64,000 bases of DNA from Dermatemys mawii (lineage: Eukaryota > Chordata > Testudines > Dermatemydidae). Positions within the stretch are counted from its first letter, which is position 1; each line of letters starts with the position of its first letter. Made by a program: the position numbers and the translations under genes. The notes beneath the pieces are model-generated. The model worked only from the letters and a program-made list of their open reading frames with translations. It was not told the DNA's origin and searched no databases. The stretch spans positions 17,375,442-17,439,441 of the forward strand of contig ML677348.1 in assembly GCA_007922305.1 (NCBI GenBank), read 5' to 3'. Below are positions 55,018-64,000 of the stretch, piece after piece.

Positions 55018-55077
55018 GCAAAAATAATCAAAGTAAAATTATATTATTTATTGAAAAGTAGTACTATCAAATCAAAA

Positions 55078-55231
55078 CTGAATGCCTTTCCAGAAGATAT
55101 GCTTCAGTCAAACAGAAGTTATTGGGCTCACTTTGGGTAACTGAGTAGAATTTTATGGCTTGTGTTATACAGACAGTCAGACTAGACAATCTAGTGGTCT
55201 TTCTGGACTTAAAAAAATCTATGAATCTATT
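55078..55231 (+). mobile_element. CR1-type 3' end fragment
   Basis: TTCCAGAAGATATGCTTCAG, TTTTATGGCTTGTGTTATAC, GTCAGACTAGACAATCTAG, and the tail AAATCTATGAATCTATTA. This is the same subfamily as 21765-23404, different from the neighbouring insert at 54621-54980. Confidence 0.85.
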
Positions 55232-55715
55232 AATTATCCTATCTAAATTCAGGAAAAGGTGGCAGAATACTGTGTGAAAAGATCAGTTTGTCTATAATCA
55301 GGGTAACATTGTCAAGAAACTACGAACTGTAAGAGATGAATAATACACATATATTGGTTCTCCAAAAAGTTGTGTGTTCTACTAATGGATGCAAATGAAA
55401 GCAGTTCCATCATAACATGGATTCACAATGTTCCAATGAACGGTACCATCTTCTGCCATTTCCATTACACCAGTGCTGACCTGATGTCATCAAAAGTCCT
55501 AATGTTGCCTCGATACATATAAAATTGGCCTTATAAAAGAGGGCATTTGAAGGATACTGCACTTAGTATGTCTGCATGTGTGAATAATGCTGGATTTTAG
55601 GCCACTTTCTTTGCAAACAGAAAGAGTTTACATTTCTTTTGGTAATAACCTCTTCTGACTTGCCAACACGTAGATGGCAATTAGTATTGCTTTTTATGGC
55701 TACAAGTATTTTAAT
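55232..55715. other. Unrecognised stretch, no gene seen
   Basis: No repeat or credible coding frame is seen. Confidence 0.45.
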
Positions 55716-55719
55716 CCTG

Positions 55720-56378
55720 TGTGACAGAGTCAGACCAGAAGGATATAGGAGAGTGCTGGAAGGCAGGTATATTAGTCTCAGGATGTGCAGGTCCCTGTTC
55801 CCTGGATAGCCAAACAAAGGCTACTCCAGGCCAATCAAGACACCTGGGGCCAATCAAGAACCTTCTAGAAAGGAGTAGAAAAAGCTAGCCTAATTGGGAC
55901 ACCTGAAGCCAGTCAGGGACGGGCTGAAACCAGATAAAAACCTCCCAGTTAGTCAGGTGGGGGTGGGTGTCAGGAGCTGTGGAAGGAAGTTACGCTGTTG
56001 GTGAGACTGAGTGTTGGACAACATATCATACTGAAGGAAGGAGGCCCTGAGGTAAGGGTGAAGTGGAGTTTGAAGAAGCAGAGACTGCTGTGGGGAAGTA
56101 GCCCAGGGAATTGTATTGTGTTTTGTGCCTAAAAGGTCAGCCATCTTAGCTGATACTATTAGGGTCCCTGGGCTGGAGTCCGGAGTAGAGGGCGGGCCCG
56201 GGCTCCCCCCTTTTCCATCTTCCATACTGGCCTGTGATGAAGGTAACTCACTAGGTGGTGACTCTTGCCAATTATACTGAGAAAGGGAGGTCACTCTGGG
56301 GCCTAGATGAGTTTCTGAGGCCCCTAAATCTGCCAGGAAGCGCAGGACCCACAAGTACAGACTTGGAGCTTTGTCACA
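55720..56378. mobile_element. Probable solo LTR (TGTGACAGAG...TTGTCACA)
   Basis: It starts TGTGACAGAGTCAGACCAGA and ends GGAGCTTTGTCACA, so it has the TG...CA termini of LTRs. The 4-bp string CCTG sits immediately outside both ends (55716-55719 and 56379-56382), a possible target duplication. The body is GC-richer than its flanks and includes GGGCCTAG/GGGCCCGGGCT words. I recognise it as an abundant turtle repeat. No internal gag, pol or env region is present. Because TGTGACA and TGTCACA are inverse to each other, a DNA element is the alternative. Confidence 0.6.
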
Positions 56379-56382
56379 CCTG

Positions 56383-56700
56383 ATACACATCTAGTTCCAT
56401 CTCTCACTTAGAAACAACAATAACAAGCAGCAGCTTCCCAGGGCTAGTTTGCAAATGTGCCTCTTGATCAAATAGAGCTGGCTTAATAAGTCCAAACAAG
56501 ATTTCCCAAACACAAAGTATTCCAGAGAATATTTTTTTAATTGTTAACTTATCAATCACTAGAAAAAGTAGGGGAGAGGGAATGTGCCTCAGTGTAAATC
56601 TTTCATGGAAAATATTGCTCAAAACTTTGGGGAAATCCTGCTACTGGCTTCAACAAAGCCAGGATTTCATCCTATTCAAATATCACTGCTCATTCTTAGC
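56383..56700. other. Unrecognised stretch, no gene seen
   Basis: The opposite-strand ORFs of 72 and 87 codons (56404-56845) have no domain; the second runs into the MITE at 56701. Confidence 0.5.
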
Positions 56701-56988
56701 GTATGGCTATACTACCCAACCCGGATCGGCAGGTAGCACTCGATGTATCAGGGATCAATTTATCGTGTCTCATCTAGATGAGATAAATCATTCCGCAAAC
56801 GCGCTCCCCGTCAACTCCGGAACTCCATCTCGGCAACAGGAATAAGCAGAGTCGACGGGGGAGCAGCAGCCGCCATGGAGATGGTCAAGTAAGTCGACCT
56901 AAGATATTGCGACTTCAGCTATGCTATTGTGATAGCTGAAGCTGCGTATCTTAGGTCGACCCCTCCCCTAGTGTAGCCCAGCCCTTAG
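56701..56988. mobile_element. TGTCTACAC-family MITE with a terminal foldback
   Basis: The left end is GTATGGCTATACTACCCAAC. The right end GACCCCTCCCCTAGTGTAGC then CCAGCCCTTAG is partly inverse. Internal GTCGACCTAAGATA (56893-56906) and TATCTTAGGTCGAC (56947-56960) are perfect 14-bp inverted repeats. Between them a second inverted pair, TTCAGCTAT and ATAGCTGAA, closes on a 9-base loop. It matches 53148-53369 on the left. Confidence 0.8.
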
Positions 56989-57101
56989 CAAAGGGCTCAC
57001 CACCATGCCCTTAATTAACACATAAAACAGATAGGAAAGCCAGCATGTCTCTGGAGAGGTTCAACAGCCTCAGAGGATACAAGTCTGGTACTGCCCCAAT
57101 T
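56989..57101. other. Unrecognised spacer
   Basis: Nothing is recognised between the MITE and the tRNA-like relic. Confidence 0.4.
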
Positions 57102-57155
57102 AAAGAGCTCTAGCAGTTCACGCTGTTAGCTCTGGAGGTCCCTGGTTCAATCCTC
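57102..57155 (+). repeat. tRNA-like relic
   Basis: AGAGCTCTAGCAGTTCACGC resembles a polymerase III A-box region, and CCCTGGTTCAATCC is a good B box (GGTTCRANNCC). The two are about 30 bases apart. No acceptor stem can be drawn, so it is probably a SINE head or a tRNA pseudogene. Confidence 0.35.
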
Positions 57156-58096
57156 AGTGTCTTGGCAGATGTCACAGATGCACACTGGATCCTCAGTAAC
57201 TGAATTAAAGGAAATCATTCCTCACTAGAGTTATTGAAAGGACTGGGGTACAAAGAAAAAAAGCTACCTGGTAAACAGGATTCTCTTTAACAAGATAGCT
57301 AACCAAGAGGTCTCCTCAGGGATACATCGGAGAGAGCCAACAGGAACCCCTTCAGTAAATAGATAATCAATCCAATCCATCCCATACTGTGCTCCACACA
57401 GGGGACAGGAAAAGGGGTAAGTTGTACAAAAGCATATCCATACATTGCAACTCCTGAAATGCTGTGACTCCTCCAGCATGGAAAGTAGGATCAGGCTCAA
57501 TGCTTCATGCATCCGTAACACTTCTAAGGGGGTGTAGCCTCAGAGAAAACTGATGCCAGGAGAAAAACCCTTATGCTTCCCTGAACATGCTTTCTCAAAA
57601 CAGGTGCAAGGAGAGTGTAAATTAAAGCAGCCTTCAGATGTTTCAACATATAGAGCAAGCAGGATGAAACAAACGAATGGGAAACATACATGAGCCAGTG
57701 ATCACAACAACCAGAATGGTGTCAACATATGGACAGAACTTTTCTCTCTTGCCTCCCAGGTCAAATACCAATGGATATGGCTCTTTGACTGCTGTTCAGT
57801 TCACATCAACCCCACAAGGCAATAACATGCTAGCGCCATTCCATGACCATTTCTGGAGGAGACTCTCAGCATCCAGCAATCACACTTGCACGACACATCT
57901 TGCAAGCTACTTTGCTGTCCTGAGTATTGATATGAACAGAACTTTCAATGCAGTCTAAGTTACCAAGGTCACTTTCTCATCGGCCATATATCTAGACACC
58001 CAGGTACATGACACAAGAGTCCAAGGATCCTCACAGATGATACAAGCCATGTAAATAAACATTTAATGCAAGAAACCTGTTGGGATCATTCTTTTT
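57156..58096. other. Unrecognised stretch, no gene seen
   Basis: The ORFs at 57264-57521 and 57677-57958 show no domain. No repeat is placed. Confidence 0.45.
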
Positions 58097-58640
58097 TAAG
58101 GGCACCATGATGGGGTATATACGAACCTTATACTGGTATGGAAGGGGTTAAAAGACTATACTGGGCCGAGTTAGCCCCATCCCCCCCAACTCTGCAGAAC
58201 ATGCTCCAAGTGGAGGCAGAACTGAAAAGGGAGCAACACAGCTCATAAAGGGGAGGCTGGGAAGGAGTGCAGACTGACTCTTCAGGCTCCTGTGAGAGGA
58301 GTTAAAAATGCCAACTGGAGACACCAAGGACTGTATGCTGAGTCCAGCTGGGGCTGAGGACTTGGTTTCCCTTTTATATTTTTTTTTCTCCTTATCTGGA
58401 ACTGGAAGCGGAGAGAGCACTGGTAGGAAGTGACCCAGGGAGGATAGCGCAGAGGGTCCCCACCCTCCCCAGGGGTCAACACTGCTGACCCTCCTAGGCC
58501 ATGGGTTGGAGCTTGATGGAACCCAGACCCCCTTACCACTATTCCCACCCCAGCTGAGTGGATGTTAACCACTAGGCCATTCAGCCAACTGGTGGCTACT
58601 ATAGACACTCCTTGTATATTGCATGTGTTGTCTTTGAGCT
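58097..58640. repeat. Possible LTR-retroelement-derived repeat
   Basis: GGAAGTGACCCAGGGAGGAT, GGGTCAACACTGCTGACCCT, GGAACCCAGACCCCCTTACC and CCACTAGGCCATTCAGCC resemble a turtle repeat that I associate with LTR elements. I cannot find paired termini. The 164-codon minus-strand ORF across it has no domain. Confidence 0.35.
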
Positions 58641-58996
58641 TTTGCTGATCTGGGAATCCATCAGTCCTGGGTATTGCCCATCCCCCTAGTAGCCGATATT
58701 CCCCACTGCCCTTTTGCAGCACTTTAACAAAGAGCAGCATGCCCTTATATAGCCAGGCTAGGAACCAATTAGCCACTCCTTACACTGACTTGCATGGTAC
58801 AATTTGCAAACCGTCAGGAAGAGACAAATGGGTTCAGCTTGATGGGATTATCATCAGGAGCCACTGCACACCAACACCCCAATGATAATCCCATCAAGCT
58901 GAATCCACAGCCTGTCCCATCAGATAAACCCTACAGTTCACACTCTAGGTCTCAACCAACTCACATCTCCTGTGAGCTACAGCAGAATCTCTCATT
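58641..58996. other. Short stretch with a hairpin, otherwise unrecognised
   Basis: Contains the inverted repeat at 58829-58907, described separately. No gene is seen. Confidence 0.4.
58829..58907. repeat. Hairpin with 22-bp perfect stem
   Basis: TTCAGCTTGATGGGATTATC then AT (58833-58854) is exactly complementary to 58882-58903. The stem extends to 58829/58907 with one G-T pair. The loop is 27 bases. The size is like a small hairpin precursor, but there is no evidence of transcription here. Confidence 0.85.
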
Positions 58997-59244
58997 GGGT
59001 ATGTCTACACTGCAGTCAGAGGTGTGACTACAGCAAGTGTAGACATAATCAAACTAGCTTTCATCAAGCTAGCTCAGATACCAATAGCAGGGAAGCTGCA
59101 ACAGCACAGGCTTCAGCATGAGCTATGCAAGTGTGTCGAGACCCAGGTTACTTCTTGAGCAGCTAGCCTGCACTAAAGCCCATGCTGCTGTGGGTTCACT
59201 AATAGCGATGTTCACACTAGCTTGAGTGAAGCTAGCTTGGGTTC

Positions 59245-60631
59245 TGTGATGGGTTGGATCACAGAAACCCTCTTGGGGCTGCCAAATTATTTGCCAAGAC
59301 TACTTCTACCCCTGCTTTCTTGCTCTGCCAACTTGGGACTCCAGAGCCCTGCCTGGTTTGAGTCAGACTCGCAAGCCTGCTACAAACCCAGACCCAAGTC
59401 TGAACCATGTACCCTAACAGCTGTAGGCCAAACTGAAAACAGATTAAGAAGTGTTCCTGTCTTTAACACTCAGCTGCTCAACTCTCAATGGGTCCAAACC
59501 CCAAATAAATCTGTTCTACCCTGTGTAAAGCTTATACAGGGTAAACTCATAGATTGTTTGCCCTCTATAACACTGATAGAGAGATATGCACAGCTCTTTG
59601 CCCCTCCAGGTACTAATACATATTCTGGGTTAATTAATAAGTAAAAAGTGATTTTATTAAGTACAGAAAATAGGATTTGAGTGGTTCCAAGTAGTAGCAG
59701 ACAGAAGTGAATTACCAAGTAAAATAAAATAAAACACCCAAATCTCTCTCTAATACAGTAACAAAACTGAATACAGATAAAACCTCACCCTCAGTGGTGT
59801 TCCAGTGACTTCCTTTTACAGACTAGTCTCCCTCTAGTCCAGCAATCATTCACACACCCCTGTAGTTACTGTCCTTTGTTCCAGTTTCTTTCAGGTATCC
59901 TTGGGAGTGGAGAGGCTACCTCTTGAGCCAGCTGAAGAGAAAATAGAGGGGTCTCCAAGGGTTTAAATAGACTCTCTCTTGCAGGTGGACACCTCCCCCT
60001 CCCCAATGTGTAGACTGCAGCTCCAAGATGGAGTTTTGGAGTCATATGGGCAAGTCACATGTCTATGTACAACTGAGTTTCTTACCAGCCAAGATGGGAA
60101 AGGAGCCTTCCTGGGAAAGCTCAGATGTGGATTGGCATCTCCATGTTCATTGCTGGCTTAAATGGTTCTTGACTAGGCACTTACTGAGAATAGTCTTTTC
60201 TCAGGAAGCTGACCAACTGCTTCACTGAGGCTATTTAAAATTAACCAAGTACACAGTCAATATGCATAACTTAGAGTACAAAAATGACATATGCATGAAA
60301 ATAGGATGAATATATCCAGTAGATCAGGGATTGGCAACCATGGCATGATGGCCGCCGCTTTCCACAGTTCCCATTGGACCGGAGTGGCGAACCGCAGCCA
60401 GTGGGAGACACGATCAGCCGAACCTGTGGACGCAGCAGGTAGACAAACCGGCCAGGGCCGCCAAAGGTGCTTACCCTGGGGGACCGCGTGCCAAGGTTGC
60501 CGATCCCTGTAGTAGATCATAACCTTTATAGAGATGTTACACGTCATATGTAGCATAAAACATATTCCAGTTATGTCATATGTACATTCATAAGCATATT
60601 TCCATAAAGCCTTATGAGGTGCACCGTCACA
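59245..60631. mobile_element. Probable solo LTR nested in a MITE
   Basis: It begins TGTGATGGGTTGGATCACAG and ends GAGGTGCACCGTCACA (TG...CA termini). It is bordered by GGTTC (59240-59244) and GGTAC (60632-60636), four of five matching, a likely target duplication. It carries AATAAA at about 59505, and a repeated landmark, CTGTGTAAAGCTTATACAGG. I recognise the family as a turtle LTR; transcriptional direction is uncertain (by memory the minus strand). No coding region remains. A 185-bp hAT MITE sits at 60325-60509, so the LTR proper is about 1.2 kb. Confidence 0.65.
60325..60509. mobile_element. hAT MITE, third-level nested insertion
   Basis: The left end CAGGGATTGGCAACC is inverse to the right end GGTTGCCGATCCCTG. 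The flanks CAGTAGAT (60317-60324) and TAGTAGAT (60510-60517) match at seven of eight, an 8-bp hAT duplication. Its core (CACAGTTCCCATTGGACCGG, GTGGCGAACCGCAGCCAGTG) is GC-rich and differs from the 3476-3776 family except at the ends. It is 185 bp and non-coding. Confidence 0.9.
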
Positions 60632-60684
60632 GGTACATCTACCCAAGCTGCAATAACACCCCCAACTGCAGCACAGACATATCC

Positions 60685-62752
60685 AGAATGACACTTGAAT
60701 CCCAGAAACACAAGGTAATTAACCAAACAAAATACTTCCAATGTAAAAAATGAAGTCACTATGGCATGGCAGCTACCAGTAGATGATGTACTTTTCATTA
60801 TCGAAATTACAGACCTCACAGCTATGCTACCCATCCACAGACTCTTAGGCTAATTATGAGACATCTTTAATGGTTAGTATCAAAACCCACATGAGCTATG
60901 TAAATAACTATATAATGGAGCAGATTTAGGTATCAGAGGAGGAGATTAAGTAATATTGGGTTCAGTGACTATTTAAACTGAGCACAAGGCAATTGAAAAC
61001 AGTGAAAACTTCTTTGATGAAATCTCATTTGCATCACTGATAGAGAGGAGAAAGGCTTATTTAAAATAAAAAATTAGGGGGAGACAGAGAGATGTCGAAT
61101 TAAAAGTCAATCACAACAGCTCCTGAATCCCCTGCGTGAGTTCTATGCCAGCTGAGGACACACACTGAAATGTACGTATTGATCTCCTCAGTTCTTCTTA
61201 TTTGTTCAAGAGACAAAGTGATAAAAGGCAAGGGAGATTTATTTAGGATGCAGACAATAGCTATAAGGATTAATAAATGTAAAAGACACATGAAGGCATC
61301 TCCCTGCTTGCCAGCTCAAGATCTTTCCCTACAACATATTTTCTAGTGGTTTTTCTGGCCTATTTTTAAATGCCAGAAGTGGCTTCTACCATTTCCCTTG
61401 GAAAACTACAGATGTCTCACAGCCAAAATTGTTTTCCCCTGATATTCAGCCATTTTCTTCTGTTTTAATTTCATTCAACTACTCTAAGTTGCTCTTCCTT
61501 GTACAGTTATAATCCTAAACAATTCTTCTGTTTCTTGGTTTATTACAGCCTCCAAAAAGAGAGAGGGGTTGCACTGCAACAGCTCATCCAAGAAGGAATC
61601 ACTGTCTTCTAGGAAGAAGGAATTAGTGTCATCTGGGAACACATGCCAGAGCAGTCGTTTTGTTTCCCTTGCAATGGGTACAGTGTGTAAACAAGCAAAA
61701 GACTGAGGAGACTCCCAATGCCTTGTCTCCATCTCTTCCTTGCACACCCATGTAGGTCCAGGCACAATCTGGCCCTCAACTTAAGTCTCCAGAGGCTTGA
61801 TTCTGCACCCCTTACTTGCATAAGGTAGCACCTTACTCTATGAATCAACCTATTGAAATCAATGGACCAACTGCATAGTAAGGGGAAAAATCAGGTCCCT
61901 TATGAGCAAAAATAATGCCAGTTGAAGTTATGTTACTAAAAAGATCCAAGTCATGTATTGTTATCAAAGATGGATCAAACAGTTCTTTTTAATATACCAT
62001 GTAGTATTCATGAGCTAGAAATAAAACAAATTCAAAATCAGCTTGAAGAACTGGGACATTTACAAGTCTTACAACATGCCTGGTTTCACTTGGGAATGAA
62101 AGTTTTAATGGTCCAGGTGTCTCAATGTGCAACATACAAGATACCATCTCACGTTTCCCAATCCTTTTGGGAAACTATGTGTACAGGCTGAGAATGTTCC
62201 CTGCTCCCTGCTATAATCTTGCAGTTGAGAAGAATATTCCTGAAGGATATTCTGGTATATGGTGGTGTGTGTGTAGGCTGGTCAACAGGAGACATCTAGG
62301 GGATGCAGAAGTCTGTCACATACATGCCTGCCTAGACTAAGCGCTGCCTCATAAACATTCAGTATCACCGAACAAGACAGAAATCACTGAAATATAAGCA
62401 AAAGAGCAAATAAAATAGAAAAAATGAGAAAAAAAATATTTACATATTTATTTATTTATCTTTTTCTGAACCTGCCACTTAACTGTACCAGAAACACGGG
62501 ATTAAGTTGATATTTGCCCCTTTCACATAAGACGTGTCGCAAGCATCCCTGTGGTCGGTCAATCCCCCAGGAAGAACAGAAGACATCATTAAAAGAAAAA
62601 GAAAAAAGGGAAGACACTGGTTCCTTGTTTCTTTAAGTCAACCAGAATGCCGTTGACCTGTGTTGATAGAAGTAATGCACCCACACAATCAGTGACAAAG
62701 AAAAACTTCAGGAACAGCAAATACAGACTACGGCAGAAAAAACTGCTTGAAG
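60685..62752. other. Mostly unrecognised; palindromic relic at 61790-61905
   Basis: CTTACTTGCATAAGGTAGCA and CTACTGCATAGTAAGG-like words with TATTGAAATCAATGGA suggest a decayed palindromic element. No gene is seen. The minus-strand ORFs at 61484-61848 overlap and show no domain. Confidence 0.45.
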
Positions 62753-63096
62753 CAGTGGTTCTCAATCAGTGGTACCTCCTGGAAGTACACCAAGGTCTTC
62801 CAGCGGATATATAAACTCATCTAGATATTTGCCTAGTTTTACAACCAGGTATGTAAAAAGCATTAGTACATGTCAGTACCAACTAAAATTTCATACAATT
62901 ACTTGTTTATACTGCTGTATATACCATACACTAAAATGTAAGTACAATATTTATATTCCAATGGATTTATTTTATTACATGGTAAAAAGGAGGAAGTCAG
63001 CAATTTTTCAGTAATAGTGTGTTCTGACCCTTCTGTATTTTTATGTCTCATTTTGTAAGCAAGTAATTTTAAAATGAGGTGAAACTTTTCAGCTGG
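62753..63096 (+). mobile_element. hAT MITE (CAGTGGTTCTCAA family), right end missing
   Basis: It starts CAGTGGTTCTCAATCAGTGG then AAGTACACCAAGGTCTTCCA, and continues through CTAGATATTTGCCTAGTTTT, ACAATTACTTGTTTATACTG, AATGTAAGTACAATATTTAT, CAGCAATTTTTCAGTAATAG and GAGGTGAAAC, all landmarks of a hAT MITE of about 450 bp known from amniotes. The right terminal repeat is absent, so the 3' end has been lost. No coding capacity. Confidence 0.8.
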
Positions 63097-64000
63097 AGCT
63101 CTTCCTCCTGTCAGTTTTCTTGCATCAGACTCAAGATGGGCTCATCCCTGTGAGGACCTTAAGGGCCACGCACAGCTCTCTGGCCATTTGTAACCATAGA
63201 GACCCCCAAATGGCTCATCCTTCAAGTCCGGAAGAGTGACATTGAGAAAGACAGGACAGAAGACATAAAAAATGATGAAAAACAGATAGATAAACACACA
63301 CAGGGTAAAGATGAATACTTTTCAGGGGTCAGGGACACATTGTCATCAGCAAGGAGCCAAAGAATGAACTGGCTTGCTTGGCCTGGTCCTTTTTCCCCGA
63401 GCTGGTCTAGCTAGGGTGTTGTCAAGGGCCCAGAAGCAGGAAGGCAATGCCCTCTTCTTCAAAGGGTGTTGGGCCTTGGATATACGTTCCCAAAGAAGTT
63501 TAAGATCATTAGCAATTAGACCACAGCAATCACTGTCTTAATCCAAGTAGCACCTCTAACAATAGTAATCTCAGTCTCCAACAAAATGTATTAGCTTGAT
63601 CTTTCTGACCCTACTCGGTGCTTATTTCAATAGCATCCATACCTGACAAGGTTTTAATGGACCAAAATGACCTTTTGCCCTCTCTGATTAATGATAACCT
63701 AGCACATCCACACCACTAAGCATGACACACCAGCCCCACTGAAAAGTCTGGGGAGATTGAATGGTACAACCTTCAGTGCTGACAAAAACCACATGTCCTT
63801 GCTTAAGGTAATAAGAAACACAGTTCAGTGTTGTTTCATGAGACTGACTTACACAGCACACGGCGGCTGAGGCATGGAAAAGGCAGAAAGGCCTGGCCTC
63901 ATAACATGTAATGACCACATGAGGTTATCCTTTTAGTGACTGCAATCCAGGTCTGCATCCAATGTAAGCAGCACTCGTTTTAGTTCTATTCATGATACCT
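63097..64000. other. Unrecognised stretch at window end
   Basis: No gene or repeat is recognised. The 76-codon minus-strand ORF at 63688-63918 shows no domain. Confidence 0.5.

Larger units (their letters stand above)
58997..60684. mobile_element. TGTCTACAC-family MITE containing an LTR that contains a hAT MITE
   Basis: The left terminus GGGTATGTCTACACTGCAGT and the right terminus AACTGCAGCACAGACATATCC are inverse. The MITE runs to 59244 (GCTAGCTTGGGT...), is interrupted by the LTR-like element at 59245-60631, and resumes at 60632 with GGTACATCTACCCAAGCTGC. Excluding the insert it is about 300 bp. Confidence 0.75.

Noticed and set aside
55953..56390. 145-codon minus-strand ORF
   Set aside because: It lies inside the probable solo LTR, has no gag, pol or env signature, and LTRs often hold chance ORFs.
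58282..58776. 164-codon minus-strand ORF
   Set aside because: No recognisable domain; it lies over a probable repeat and its composition follows the local base bias.
60257..60694. 145-codon minus-strand ORF
   Set aside because: It spans the junctions of a hAT MITE, an LTR and an outer MITE, so it cannot be an ancestral gene.
1..64000. CRISPR array, operon or phage-type defence system
   Set aside because: No regularly spaced direct repeats, no dense ORFs and no bacterial-type gene organisation; the content is vertebrate transposons.

Overview
The window looks like nuclear DNA of a turtle (a crocodilian is the less likely alternative). The evidence is the repeat content. There are many CR1 LINE fragments whose 3' ends match the chelonian and archosaur CR1 types, MIR-like CORE-SINEs, and several short inverted-repeat DNA-transposon families that I recognise from turtle genomes. 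It is not prokaryotic: there are no dense ORFs, operons or ribosome-binding sites. I found no host protein-coding exon, no complete tRNA gene and no rRNA that I could defend. Family names rest on recognition of consensus sequences, because no database could be searched. I read the window as intergenic or intronic sequence shaped by repeated transposon insertion.

Layout. 0-7 kb: a truncated MITE, CR1 pieces on both strands, a hAT MITE inserted in a SINE-like repeat, and a CORE-SINE. 7.8-12.3 kb: a plus-strand CR1 with ORF1 (SGNH-esterase-like) and endonuclease remnants, broken by a hAT MITE. It ends just before the reverse transcriptase. 600 bp further on, the matching 3' half of a CR1 lies inverted, which suggests a local inversion. 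12.3-21.7 kb: mostly unrecognised, non-coding looking DNA. 21.8-25.5 kb: a CR1 carrying a hAT-like MITE with a readable target duplication, a CORE-SINE split by a MITE, a Tigger-like MITE, and a 163-bp near-perfect palindrome. 25.5-37 kb: MITEs (one inside another), more CR1 on the minus strand (one with a small inverted duplication), and unique DNA. 37-48 kb: MITEs, an unclassified 1-kb inverted-terminal-repeat element containing a 10-base assembly gap, a plus-strand CR1, and long unrecognised stretches. 48-51 kb: a 1.74-kb minus-strand CR1 and a Tigger/pogo-like MITE. 51-64 kb: MITEs, CR1 3' ends, two probable solo LTRs, and a three-level nested insertion (MITE, then LTR, then hAT MITE) at 58997-60684.

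No genes here work together as a pathway. Every recognisable coding remnant belongs to CR1 (ORF1, endonuclease, reverse transcriptase, ORF2 C-terminus). All are frameshifted or truncated, and several have lost catalytic residues. CR1 is the likely source of the movement machinery for its own copies. The MITEs are non-autonomous and encode nothing here. I did not find a previously undescribed biological system. The best second looks are the structural ones: the triple nest, the two foldbacks, the possible CR1 inversion, and the unclassified 1-kb element.
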